Source: Streptomyces shenzhenensis | Lineage (GTDB): Bacteria > Actinomycetota > Actinomycetes > Streptomycetales > Streptomycetaceae | DNA length: 64,000 bases | NCBI RefSeq assembly: GCF_003688995.1 | Contig: NZ_PENI01000009.1 | Coordinates: 186,001 to 250,000 of the forward strand | Reading direction: 5' to 3' | Part shown: positions 1-7,682 of the stretch, piece after piece | Layout: each line of letters opens with the position of its first letter | How positions within the stretch are numbered: position 1 is the stretch's first letter | Position numbers and translations under genes: made by a program | The notes under the pieces: generated by a model | The model's database searches: none | Seen by the model: the letters and a program-made list of their open reading frames with translations, nothing else | Told to the model about the DNA's origin: nothing

Positions 1-1679
1 ACCTGTATCTCGAAGCCGCCGTGAGCGTCCCGCTGTTCGTGCTGACCGGGCGGTTCCTGGAGGGGCGGGCCCGGCGCGGTACCGGCGCTGCGCTGCGGTC
101 GCTGGCCGAGTTGGCGGCCAAGAAGGTGTCCGTACGGGACGAGCGCGGCGAGCGGTCGATCCCCATCGAGCAGTTGCGGGTGGGGCAGGTTTTCGTGGTG
201 CGCCCCGGTGAGCGGGTCGCCACCGACGGGCGGGTGACCGAGGGCAGCTCCGCCGTGGACCTGTCCCTGGTCACCGGCGAGAGCGAACCCGTGGAGGTCG
301 GTCCCGGCTCGGCCTTGATCGGCGGGGCCGTCAACGCCGGCGGGCTGCTTCTCGTGCGGGCCACGGCGGTCGGCGCGGACACCCAGCTGGCCCGGATCAC
401 CCGCCTCGTCACGGAAGCACAGGCCGGCAAGGCACGGGCACAGCGGCTCGCCGACGCGGTCGCCGGGGTGTTCGTACCCGTCGTCATGGCCGTCGCGGTG
501 ACCGTCCTCGGGTTCTGGCTGGGCGCCGGAGCCGACCCGCAGGCGGCGCTCACCGCCTGTGTGGCCGTCCTCGTCGTGGCCTGCCCCTGTGCGCTGGGAC
601 TGGCGACACCGACGGCCCTGATGGCCGCCACCGGGCGCGGGGCGCAGTTGGGTGTGCTGGTGAGCGGGCCGCAGACACTGGAGGCTCTTCAGCACGTGGA
701 CACGGTCGTCCTGGACAAGACCGGCACACTGACCACCGGTCACATGACGGTGGCCCACATCACCGCCGTGCCCGGCGGGCTCGGGCAGGACGCGGTGGTG
801 CGGCTGGCCGGGGCCGTGGAGCAGGGCTCCGAGCATCCGATCGGGCGGGCGATCACCGCGTACGCGCGCCGCACAGGGGCAGCCGAACCGCTGCCGGACG
901 TGACGGACTTCGTCGCGGTGCCGGGCCGCGGAGTCAGCGGTCGTGTGGACGGCCTTGCGGTGGAGGTGGGCGCGCCGGACGGCAAGGTGCCGCGCGTGCT
1001 GGCCGAAGCACTGGCCGCGGCGGAGGACGCCGCGCACACACCGGTTCTGGTGCAGGTCGACGGCCGGGCCAAGGCGCTGATCGCTGTCGGGGACATCGTG
1101 CGCCCCGGCAGCTACCGGGCCGTGGACCGGCTGCGCCGGCTCGGTGTCCGCCCGGTGCTCGCCACCGGCGACCGCTCGGCGCCCGCCGAGGCCGTCGCTG
1201 ACGCGCTCGGCATCGACGAGGTGCACGCGCGCTGCACGCCTGAGGACAAGGCCGCCCTCGTACGGGAGCTGAAGCAGGAGGGCGCACGGGTCGCCGTCGT
1301 CGGCGACGGCGTGAACGACGCCGCCGCGCTCGCCGCCGCCGACCTCGGCATCGCCATGGGCAGCGGCACCGACGTCGCCATCGGCGCGGCCGACCTGACC
1401 CTGGCACGCGGCGACATCGAGGTGCTCGTCGACGCCGTGCTGCTGGCCCGGCGCACACTGGGCACGATCCGGGCCAACCTGGCGTGGGCGTTCGGCTACA
1501 ACGCCGTCACCGTGCCGCTCGCCATGGTCGGCCTGCTCGATCCCATGCTCGCCGCAGCGGCGATGTCGGTGAGTTCCGTGCTGGTGGTGGCCAACAGTCT
1601 GCGGCTGCGCAACTGGCAGCCGTCTCCCGCTCGCGGCCGGGGGCCCGGGACGCGGGCCGGCAAGGCAGGTGCCCGATGA
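1..1679 (+). CDS. copA: Copper-exporting P1B-type ATPase, 5' end outside window
   Basis: This is the C-terminal part of a heavy-metal P-type ATPase, which pumps Cu(I) across the membrane using ATP. The frame is open from base 3, so the gene starts before the window and the GTG at 21 is internal (the preceding YLEAA belongs to a transmembrane helix). Visible in order: the actuator TGES motif (near 280), the intramembrane metal site CPC in ACPCALGLATP (near 582), the phosphorylation motif DKTGT (Asp codon 714-716), the SEHPIG motif of the P1B nucleotide domain (near 830) and the hinge GDGVNDAAAL (near 1304). CPC fits Cu/Ag transport. The stop overlaps the start of a copper chaperone gene (ATGA), so the two are translationally coupled. 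Metal specificity is family inference; the family call is secure. Confidence 0.95.
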   Translation, partial: LYLEAAVSVPLFVLTGRFLEGRARRGTGAALRSLAELAAKKVSVRDERGERSIPIEQLRVGQVFVVRPGERVATDGRVTEGSSAVDLSLVTGESEPVEVGPGSALIGGAVNAGGLLLVRATAVGADTQLARITRLVTEAQAGKARAQRLADAVAGVFVPVVMAVAVTVLGFWLGAGADPQAALTACVAVLVVACPCALGLATPTALMAATGRGAQLGVLVSGPQTLEALQHVDTVVLDKTGTLTTGHMTVAHITAVPGGLGQDAVVRLAGAVEQGSEHPIGRAITAYARRTGAAEPLPDVTDFVAVPGRGVSGRVDGLAVEVGAPDGKVPRVLAEALAAAEDAAHTPVLVQVDGRAKALIAVGDIVRPGSYRAVDRLRRLGVRPVLATGDRSAPAEAVADALGIDEVHARCTPEDKAALVRELKQEGARVAVVGDGVNDAAALAAADLGIAMGSGTDVAIGAADLTLARGDIEVLVDAVLLARRTLGTIRANLAWAFGYNAVTVPLAMVGLLDPMLAAAAMSVSSVLVVANSLRLRNWQPSPARGRGPGTRAGKAGAR

Positions 1680-2218
1680 GGCGGATCCTGGGCCGGGTGC
1701 CCGCGTTGCGGAGCCTCGACCGGCGGCGGCTGCGGGACGGTGCGCTCGCCGCCCTGGTGCCCGTCGCCGCGTGCAGCGTGGCGCTGGCGGGACTGACCAC
1801 CTGGGTCGGCACGGGCCGGGCCGGCAGTCCGGCGCGCATTGGAGTCACGGACGGGCGCGTGCTGCTGCCGTCCGCCGGAGTCCCGGAGACGGCGGCGTTC
1901 TTCAGCATCGCCAACGAGGGCGGCTCGCCCGACACACTCCTCCGGGTCACGGCGCGTGACGTCCCGGGCGAGGTGACGCTCTCCCGGCACCGTATGAAGC
2001 AGGGGAACGCGGCCTACCGGTCCGTGATCGACTCCGTCTCCGTCGCGGCGGGCGGCAGCCTCGCGATGTCGCCGAGCGGGGTCGACCTGACGGTTCCTGT
2101 GCCCTCGGACGAGTGGCGTTCGGGTGATCTCGTGCCGTTCACCCTGGAGTTCCGGCGCAGCGGCCGGGTGAAGGTGCTGGCCGTTGTGGTGCGGCCCGGT
2201 TCGGTGTCGTTGCAGTAG
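1676..2218 (+). CDS. PCu(A)C-type periplasmic copper chaperone
   Basis: A 180-residue protein with an N-terminal membrane or signal segment (about residues 19-45) followed by a cupredoxin-like PCu(A)C (DUF461) domain. Family members hold Cu(I) outside the membrane with a conserved His/Met set and pass it to cytochrome oxidase or other acceptors. The first half of the binding motif is recognisable (SRHRMKQG), but the later His-x-Met part is replaced by GVDLTVPV, which has neither residue. Copper binding may therefore be weakened or use other ligands. ATG 1676 is chosen because it overlaps the ATPase stop as ATGA; a longer frame from 1484 only reads through the ATPase gene. The neighbours are all copper-related, which supports the call. 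Confidence 0.72.
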   Translation: MRRILGRVPALRSLDRRRLRDGALAALVPVAACSVALAGLTTWVGTGRAGSPARIGVTDGRVLLPSAGVPETAAFFSIANEGGSPDTLLRVTARDVPGEVTLSRHRMKQGNAAYRSVIDSVSVAAGGSLAMSPSGVDLTVPVPSDEWRSGDLVPFTLEFRRSGRVKVLAVVVRPGSVSLQ

Positions 2219-2352
2219 TCGTTTCCCGTGGTCCCCGAGTTCCCGTGCGTCCGTTGTGAGTTGTGTCACCTCTCTGAAGGCGGGTCGGGGAGCGGGGGCT
2301 CATGCGTACCCCTTGATGACGACCGGACGCCGGGTGCGAGGATGGGCGGGCT

Positions 2353-3060
2353 ATGACTGTCCGAGGGTGGTGCCGCACCGTGCGGGCCGGCGTGTTCGCC
2401 GCCGCCTGCGTGCTGCTCGCCGCCCTCGGTCACGCGACCATGTCGGGGACCCCTGTTCCCTGGTGGGCCATGGCCGCGGGTGCGGCCGGGACCGGTGCGG
2501 CCGGCTGGCTGCTGGCCGGCCGGGAGCGCGGTCGCACACTGATCGTCGCGGTCGTGACCGCCGCGCAGGCGGCGCTCCACGAGACCTTCTCCCTGGCGCA
2601 GACGCGCGCGTCCGCGTCGGTGTCGGACCCCGCCGCCCTGCCCCACACCGGTGCCTCGATGAGTACGAGCACCATGGACATGGGTTCCATGGGCGGGATG
2701 GACATGGGGTCCACCGCGCACACGATGCACGGCATGGGTGGCCTCGACCACATGGCCGGCATGCACGACATGGCCGACATGAGCGGTGCCGCCTCGGCCG
2801 GGATGTTCGCCGCACACCTGCTTGCCGCGGCCCTGTGCGGGCTGTGGCTGGCCCACGGCGAGCGGGCCGTCTTCCGCGTCCTGCGGGCGGCGGCGGCCTG
2901 GCTGGCGGCGCCCCTGCGGCTGCTGCTGGCCCTGCCCACGCCGTTCCGTCGCCCGTCCGTGCGCAGGTGTCGTGATGCCGCCTGTCCGGCTCCGGTGCGG
3001 CTGCTTCTGTGCTGTTCCCTCACCTTCCGGGGGCCGCCCGTGGGTGCCGCTGTCGTCTGA
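2353..3060 (+). CDS. Membrane protein with Met/His-rich metal-binding loop
   Basis: A 235-residue protein with hydrophobic segments near residues 10-27, 38-52 and 62-75, a long hydrophilic loop, then further helices near 150-165 and 175-200. The loop (about bases 2650-2790) is packed with MDMG, MHGM and HDM motifs, which are typical soft-metal Cu(I)/Ag(I) ligands as in CopB, PcoE or SilE regions. I do not recognise a named family. It lies between a copper chaperone gene and an ECF sigma gene on the same strand, so a role in copper storage or sensing outside the membrane is likely but inferred. The C-terminal 50 residues are Arg/Cys-rich and look less constrained. Confidence 0.75.
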   Translation: MTVRGWCRTVRAGVFAAACVLLAALGHATMSGTPVPWWAMAAGAAGTGAAGWLLAGRERGRTLIVAVVTAAQAALHETFSLAQTRASASVSDPAALPHTGASMSTSTMDMGSMGGMDMGSTAHTMHGMGGLDHMAGMHDMADMSGAASAGMFAAHLLAAALCGLWLAHGERAVFRVLRAAAAWLAAPLRLLLALPTPFRRPSVRRCRDAACPAPVRLLLCCSLTFRGPPVGAAVV

Positions 3061-3287
3061 GACAGCCGGATCCACCGGGGCCCATGTCGCCGTTCGCCCT
3101 GCGGCGCTCTCGCGCGCAGGTCCGGCGGCGGGCTCCTCGCCTCGGCGCGTCCACGCGCCGCCGCGAGCGGTCAGTTCATGACGGGCTCCGGGCATCGCCG
3201 TACCTCTCGCGTACGGACGCACCCCATGTGCCGGTGAGCCGTGCCCCCGTGCGGGCCCGGCCCCGGAAGACCCGAGAAGGACATCAC

Positions 3288-3893
3288 GTGATGATCTCTG
3301 TCCTGCCCGTGCCCAGAGCGGATCGCGCCTCCGCGGACGCGTCGGCAACCGCCTGGGCGCTGGCCGCCCGCGGTGGAGACCCCGACGCGGCCGAACACTT
3401 CGCCCGTGCCCTGCATGGCGACGTGTTGCGCTATGTCGCCCGTCTCAGCGGCGATCCGCAGACTGCTCACGATCTGACTCAAGACACTTTCGCGCGGGCG
3501 TTCGGCAGCCTGCACCGCTACGAAGGCCGTGCCTCGGCCCGTACCTGGCTGCTGTCGATCGCCCGTCGCGCGGTCGCCGACAGCCTGCGCTGCGCCGCGG
3601 TCCGCCCCCGGATCGCGGACGCCGTCGACTGGCAGACGGCGGTGGAGCGCACCCAGCCGTGCGGCCTGCCCGGCTTCGACGACGGTGTCGCCCTGCTGGA
3701 CCTCCTGGAGACCCTGCCCCGAGAGCGCCGTACGGCGTTCGTGCTGACCCAGGTGGTCGGGCTGTCGTACGAGGAGGCAGCGGGCTTCGTCGGCTGTCCC
3801 GTCGGCACGGTCCGCTCCCGGGTGTCCCGCGCCCGCGCCACCCTCGAACGGCTGCTTCAGGAGGCCGACGCGCCGAACACGCTGGCGGCCTGA
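3288..3893 (+). CDS. ECF-type RNA polymerase sigma factor
   Basis: An approximately 201-residue sigma-70 family protein of the extracytoplasmic-function class. Region 2 is seen in DLTQDTFARAFGSLHRY followed by ARTWLLSIARR, and region 4 in LETLPRERRTAFVLTQV and SYEEAAGFVGCPVGTVRSR. There is no sigma region 1 or 3. The start is GTG 3288 or ATG 3291; the Shine-Dalgarno GAGAAGG at 3274-3280 sits 7 bases before the GTG, which is slightly preferred. No anti-sigma gene is adjacent. The gene lies between copper genes and the isonitrile cluster, and three copies of an ECF-like promoter follow it (3972, 4112 and 15349). It is therefore the obvious candidate to switch on the cluster and its importer. 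The regulon is inference; the family is clear. Confidence 0.92.
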   Translation: MMISVLPVPRADRASADASATAWALAARGGDPDAAEHFARALHGDVLRYVARLSGDPQTAHDLTQDTFARAFGSLHRYEGRASARTWLLSIARRAVADSLRCAAVRPRIADAVDWQTAVERTQPCGLPGFDDGVALLDLLETLPRERRTAFVLTQVVGLSYEEAAGFVGCPVGTVRSRVSRARATLERLLQEADAPNTLAA

Positions 3894-3971
3894 CGGGTGC
3901 GCCGTCCTGTGCGGCAGCGCCGGTGTCGGCGGTCCCGGCGGCGCGGTCCTCGCAAAGGGGCTGTGCCGCCG

Positions 3972-4000
3972 GGAACTCGACGGCACGGGCGGGCGACTAC
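3972..4000 (+). promoter_or_regulatory. ECF-like promoter, copy 1
   Basis: GGAAC at 3972-3976 and CGACTAC at 3994-4000 are separated by 17 bases. The same two boxes with the same spacing occur at 4112 and 15349. This copy starts 78 bases after the sigma gene stop, within the 303-base gap at 3894-4196, which holds no convincing gene. It may give a longer leader for the cluster or be a weaker tandem promoter. Confidence 0.55.
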
Positions 4001-4111
4001 TGGGATGTGGGAGCCAACAGCACGCGATCCCGTCGTCCGGTACCGCAGTCGGACCGCCCACTGCGCAGCCTCAACTCCCTTGGCACGCTGAGGAGTTGAG
4101 AAAACCTCTCG

Positions 4112-4140
4112 GGAACTCCCCGGCTTCTTCACCCGACTAC
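4112..4140 (+). promoter_or_regulatory. ECF-like promoter, copy 2, upstream of the isonitrile operon
   Basis: GGAAC at 4112-4116, a 17-base spacer, and CGACTAC at 4134-4140. The -10-like box ends 56 bases before the ATG at 4197. The -35 is of the classic GGAAC type used by many ECF sigma factors. The matching downstream box and identical spacing in three places argue for recognition by one sigma factor, most simply the product of the gene at 3288. Confidence 0.65.
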
Positions 4141-4196
4141 TACTGCGACACCGACTCGGCAGCCGGCCACGGCGGTAGCGGCCAGGAGGAGCCTGC

Positions 4197-4952
4197 ATGA
4201 CACCCGAGATAGAGAACGTTTTCGCGGCGATCAGAGGCGAGTACGGCGCGGACTCCATCAGGCGTGTGGAACGGATGCTGGAGCCCGGGGGAGGGGACCC
4301 GCGGCACCCGCTCCAGAAGGGGGCCAAATGGATCCTGCCGGGACTGTCGCCGACCCCCTGGCACGATCCCCACGGCCATCCCGAACTGACCCCGGTCGTC
4401 GAGGCTTTCGAAACCGCGCACCCGGCGATCAAGCGGGAGCTGACCGCGGCCTGGGCGGGGCGTCGGGAGGCGTTCTCGGACTACGAGCACTATCTGACCC
4501 GCCAGGAGGACTGGCAGGCCCTCTATCTGTACCGGGCGGGGACTCTGGTCGAGGAATCGGCCGGGACCGTACCCGCGGCGTACCAGGCGCTCGAGGAGTT
4601 CGCCGTCGAGACGGACAAGATATGCCCTCTCCTGGAATGTCATTTCTCCACCCTGCTGCCGGGTGCGGCCATCGCTCCGCATTGCGACCTGTGGAATTTC
4701 AGCATCAATCTGCATCTCGCCGTGGACATTCCGGACGGATGCAGTATCACGGTGGCGGGTGAAACCCGTTCCTGGGCGGAGGGAAAGTGCCTGCTCTTCG
4801 ACTACTCCTTCGAGCACGAGGCGCGAAACGACGGCGACCGCCCGCGTACCTGCCTGCTCATGGACCTCTGGCACCCGGAGACGACCATTCCGGAACGTCG
4901 GGCGCTCACCGCGCTCATCACGGAGATCAGGCGCCTCATGGGGGACGGCTGA
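4197..4952 (+). CDS. Aspartyl/asparaginyl beta-hydroxylase-like Fe(II)/2-oxoglutarate oxygenase
   Basis: A 251-residue cupin-fold oxygenase of the AspH family (PF05118 type). The facial iron ligands are visible as His162 in PHCDLWNF and His207 in FEHEARN, followed by the RTCLLMDLWHPE segment that closes the fold and contains the 2-oxoglutarate-binding arginine region. Family members hydroxylate amino acid residues or small amino acid substrates. The gene begins the isonitrile operon, with a good Shine-Dalgarno (AGGAGGAG) 6-13 bases before ATG 4197 and an ECF-like promoter just upstream. It ends 3 bases before the MFS exporter gene. It is not one of the five core isonitrile lipopeptide enzymes, so it may tailor the amino acid or acyl part of the product. 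That role is inferred. Confidence 0.85.
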   Translation: MTPEIENVFAAIRGEYGADSIRRVERMLEPGGGDPRHPLQKGAKWILPGLSPTPWHDPHGHPELTPVVEAFETAHPAIKRELTAAWAGRREAFSDYEHYLTRQEDWQALYLYRAGTLVEESAGTVPAAYQALEEFAVETDKICPLLECHFSTLLPGAAIAPHCDLWNFSINLHLAVDIPDGCSITVAGETRSWAEGKCLLFDYSFEHEARNDGDRPRTCLLMDLWHPETTIPERRALTALITEIRRLMGDG

Positions 4953-4955
4953 CCG

Positions 4956-6329
4956 GTGCGGGCACGACTGTCTCTTCTCGTTCTGGCGCTGGCCCAGCTG
5001 GTCATCGCGCTCGACTACAACATCGTCTATGTCGCCCTTCCAGACATAGGCACCGGTCTCGGCTTCTCCCCGCACGACCTTCAGTGGGTGGTGAGCGCCT
5101 ACGTCGTGACGACGGGCGGCTTCCTCCTGCTGGGCGGCCGGACGGCCGATCTGCTGGGCCGGCGCCGGACCTTCGTCGCCGCGGCGCTCGTGTACGCGGG
5201 GTCCTCGCTGGTCGGCGGGCTGTCCCAGTCGGCGGGGGTCCTGGTCGCCGTCCGCGCGGTGCAGGGCATCGGCGGCTCGCTGCTGTTCCCCGCCACCCTC
5301 GCCCTGATCACCACCATCTACGAGGAGGGGCCCGCCCGGAACCGGGCCCTGGCGGTGTGGGGCGCAGCGGGGGCCGGGGGCCTGTGTTTCGGATCGCTGC
5401 TGGGCGGGGTGCTCGTCGAGGCGTTCGGCTGGCCGTCGGTGTTCTTCGTCAACGTGCCTGTGGCGGCGGCCCTGGCCTGGGCGGGCCTGCGGCTGTTCCC
5501 CGCGGACGGTCCGCGCGGCGGCACCCGGCGGTTCGACGTCACCGGGGGCCTGGCCGCCACCGGCGGGATCACGCTCCTGGTGTTTGTGCTGATACACGCC
5601 CCGGAGGCGGGCTGGGGCAGCCCGTCCGCCCTGCTCAGCGCCGTAGTAGCGGTCACCCTGCTGACCGTCTTCGCGGTCGTCGAGACCCGCTCGCGCGACC
5701 CGCTGGTGCCGGCGCGGCTGTTCGCCCACCGAGGGCTGATCGCCGCGATGGCGGTCACCGCCCTCTACAGCGCCACCTTCAGCTCGCTGCCCTATTTCAT
5801 GACCCTCTACTTCCAGAACGTGCGTGGCTACAGCGCGTTCGCGACCGGACTGGCGTTCCTGGTCCCCGCCGTCGTGACCGCCCTGGGCACCCAGGCCGGT
5901 GAACGGGCGGTCGCCCGGGTCGGGGTGCGCCGCATGCTGGTCGGTGGCATGGTGCTGGGCGCGGCGGGAGCCGGTGCCCTCGGTCTCGCGCTCACCGCGG
6001 ACGGCTCGTACTCCCTGCTGCTGCCCGGGATCGTGCTGCTGGGTCTCGGGCAGGGCGCCGCCTGGACCGGCATGTGGATCGTCGCCGCCTCCGGGGTGGC
6101 CGCCGAGGACCAGGGCGTCGCCTCCGGCATGGCCTCCACCACCCTCCAGGTGGGTGGTGCGGTCGGCCTCGCTCTGCTGGTCGCCCTGTCCGGGGGCGTC
6201 GGCCAGGGTCCGCCGGACGACGCCCTGCTGACCGGGATCCGGGCCGCCGTGTTCGCGATCGCGGCCGGGCTCGGCTGCGGCGTACTGCTCACCCTGGCCC
6301 TGCGCAGAACCGCGACCGCCGCCGCGTAG
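4956..6329 (+). CDS. MFS transporter, EmrB/QacA (DHA2) type exporter
   Basis: A 457-residue integral membrane protein, hydrophobic throughout with about 12-14 helices. It carries motif A-like GGRTADLLGRRRTF between helices 2 and 3 and the motif C-like sequence GAAGAGGLCFGSLLGG in helix 5, which marks drug/proton antiporters. GTG 4956 is the start, 3 bases after the oxygenase stop, so the two are co-translated. In a biosynthetic operon for a small metal ligand, export of the finished product is the expected job. It could also give self-resistance. The substrate cannot be read from sequence. Confidence 0.9.
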   Translation: MRARLSLLVLALAQLVIALDYNIVYVALPDIGTGLGFSPHDLQWVVSAYVVTTGGFLLLGGRTADLLGRRRTFVAAALVYAGSSLVGGLSQSAGVLVAVRAVQGIGGSLLFPATLALITTIYEEGPARNRALAVWGAAGAGGLCFGSLLGGVLVEAFGWPSVFFVNVPVAAALAWAGLRLFPADGPRGGTRRFDVTGGLAATGGITLLVFVLIHAPEAGWGSPSALLSAVVAVTLLTVFAVVETRSRDPLVPARLFAHRGLIAAMAVTALYSATFSSLPYFMTLYFQNVRGYSAFATGLAFLVPAVVTALGTQAGERAVARVGVRRMLVGGMVLGAAGAGALGLALTADGSYSLLLPGIVLLGLGQGAAWTGMWIVAASGVAAEDQGVASGMASTTLQVGGAVGLALLVALSGGVGQGPPDDALLTGIRAAVFAIAAGLGCGVLLTLALRRTATAAA

Positions 6330-6374
6330 GACGCCTCTCCTTCCAGAAGTTCTCACCCCACGAGGAGAACAGCT

Positions 6375-7403
6375 GTGCCCAGCAACACCCTCAGCCCGCC
6401 GGTTCCGGCGGCCGTCCTGTGCGGACTGGCCGGCTGGGTGCCGCCCCGCGTGGTCACCAACGACGAACTCGCCGAACGGCTGGACACCGACGACGCCTGG
6501 ATCCGCACCCGCACCGGGATCCGCCGACGGCACGTCGCCGAGCCCGGTCAGGCCACCTCCGACCTCGCCGTCGCAGCGGGCCGGCTCGCGCTGCGCTCGG
6601 CCGGCACCGACTCCGTCGACGCGGTGATCGTCACCACGACCACCCCGGACCGCCCCTGCCCCGCCACCGCGCCCGTGGTCGCCACCCGCCTCGGCCTGGC
6701 GGGAGCCGCGGCCTTCGACGTCGGCGCGGTGTGCACCGGGTTCGTGTACGGCCTCGCCACCGCCGCCGGGCTGATCGCCTCCGGTGTCGCCCGCCGCGTC
6801 CTGCTGATCGGCGCGGACACCTACTCCACCATCGTCGACCCGCTGGACCGGACCAACGCGATCATCTTCGGGGACGGCGCCGGAGCGGTCGTGCTGCGTG
6901 CGGGACACGCCGACGAGCCCGGCGCGGTCGGCCACTTCGACCTCGGCAGCGACGGCGCCCACGAGGAGCTGATCACGGTCGCTGCCGGCGGCTCCCGTCA
7001 GCGTGCCACCGGCGGTGAACCCACCCACGCCGAACGGCACTTCGCGATGCGCGGCAAGGAGGTCTACCGGCACGCGGTGACCCGCATGGCCGCCTCGGCG
7101 CGGACCGCGCTGTCCGAGGCCGGCTGGAAGACCGACGACGTCGACCACTTCGTGCCCCACCAGGCCAACCTGCGCATCCTGCACTCCGTCGCGGACGACC
7201 TGGACCTGCCACGGGAGCGCTGCGTGGCCAACATCGACGCCGTCGGCAACACCGGAGCCGCCTCCATCCCGCTCGCCCTGGCCGACGCCGTGGCCCGGCA
7301 GCGGATCCGCGCCGGCGAACGACTCCTGCTCACCGCCTTCGGCGGCGGCCTCACCTGGGGCTCCTGCCTGCTGACCTGGCCCGAGCTCGCCCCGCACCTG
7401 TAA
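6375..7403 (+). CDS. Ketoacyl-ACP synthase III-like enzyme
   Basis: A 342-residue thiolase-fold condensing enzyme of the FabH family. The Cys-His-Asn triad is visible as Cys120 (GAVCTGF), His262 (VPHQAN) and Asn292 (VGNTGA). KAS III enzymes join a short acyl-CoA to malonyl-ACP or act as acyltransferases. The GTG start at 6375 has GAGGAG 5-12 bases upstream. The gene is followed after 17 bases by a carrier protein gene, which is its likely partner. Housekeeping fabH normally sits with fabD/acpP/fabF, which are absent here. A dedicated role in making or loading the short acyl chain of the isonitrile lipopeptide is therefore inferred. Confidence 0.9.
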   Translation: MPSNTLSPPVPAAVLCGLAGWVPPRVVTNDELAERLDTDDAWIRTRTGIRRRHVAEPGQATSDLAVAAGRLALRSAGTDSVDAVIVTTTTPDRPCPATAPVVATRLGLAGAAAFDVGAVCTGFVYGLATAAGLIASGVARRVLLIGADTYSTIVDPLDRTNAIIFGDGAGAVVLRAGHADEPGAVGHFDLGSDGAHEELITVAAGGSRQRATGGEPTHAERHFAMRGKEVYRHAVTRMAASARTALSEAGWKTDDVDHFVPHQANLRILHSVADDLDLPRERCVANIDAVGNTGAASIPLALADAVARQRIRAGERLLLTAFGGGLTWGSCLLTWPELAPHL

Positions 7404-7420
7404 CCGGAACGGACCACACC

Positions 7421-7660
7421 ATGACGACCTACGAGCAGATCGCCGACATCATCGCGAAACTGCACGACCTTCCCGCCGGCCTCACCCGCCCCGAGGCCAC
7501 CCTCGGCGAACTGGACATCGACTCCCTGACCACGGTCGAGATCAGCATCCGCATCGCACGCGACCTCGGCGTCACCGTCGGCGACGACGAACTCCAGCCC
7601 GACCTCACCCTCGGCGGGATGGCCGATCTCGTCGACTCCCGCCGCACCACCACCGTCTGA
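7421..7660 (+). CDS. Acyl carrier protein (partner of the KAS III-like enzyme)
   Basis: A 79-residue acidic helical carrier protein with the phosphopantetheine motif LDIDSLTTVE; Ser35 is the expected attachment site. The length is typical of a stand-alone ACP. It lies 17 bases after the KAS III-like gene and 22 bases before the ScoE-like oxygenase gene, all on one strand. The operon has a second, different carrier protein (10811), so the two probably carry different intermediates. This one looks like a fatty-acid-type ACP. Confidence 0.9.
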   Translation: MTTYEQIADIIAKLHDLPAGLTRPEATLGELDIDSLTTVEISIRIARDLGVTVGDDELQPDLTLGGMADLVDSRRTTTV

Positions 7661-7682
7661 CCCCACGAAAGGACCGGCAGCG

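Noticed and set aside
1..20. Considered the copper ATPase a 5'-truncated pseudogene starting at GTG 21
   Set aside because: The frame is open to the window edge and upstream codons match the family helix, so the gene is simply cut by the window.
1484..1675. Longer N-terminus for the copper chaperone from base 1484
   Set aside because: The extra residues only shadow the ATPase C-terminus; the ATGA overlap at 1676 gives a normal signal segment.
2650..2790. Repetitive ATGGACATGGG-like sequence considered as a DNA repeat or CRISPR
   Set aside because: It is the coding sequence of a Met/His-rich loop; units are irregular and there are no spacers.
4140..7397. Very long minus-strand open frame (over 1000 codons) opposite the isonitrile operon start
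   Set aside because: It lies antisense to four genes with clear catalytic motifs. Its translation is Gly/Arg/Asp-rich low complexity, the usual shadow of high third-position GC.
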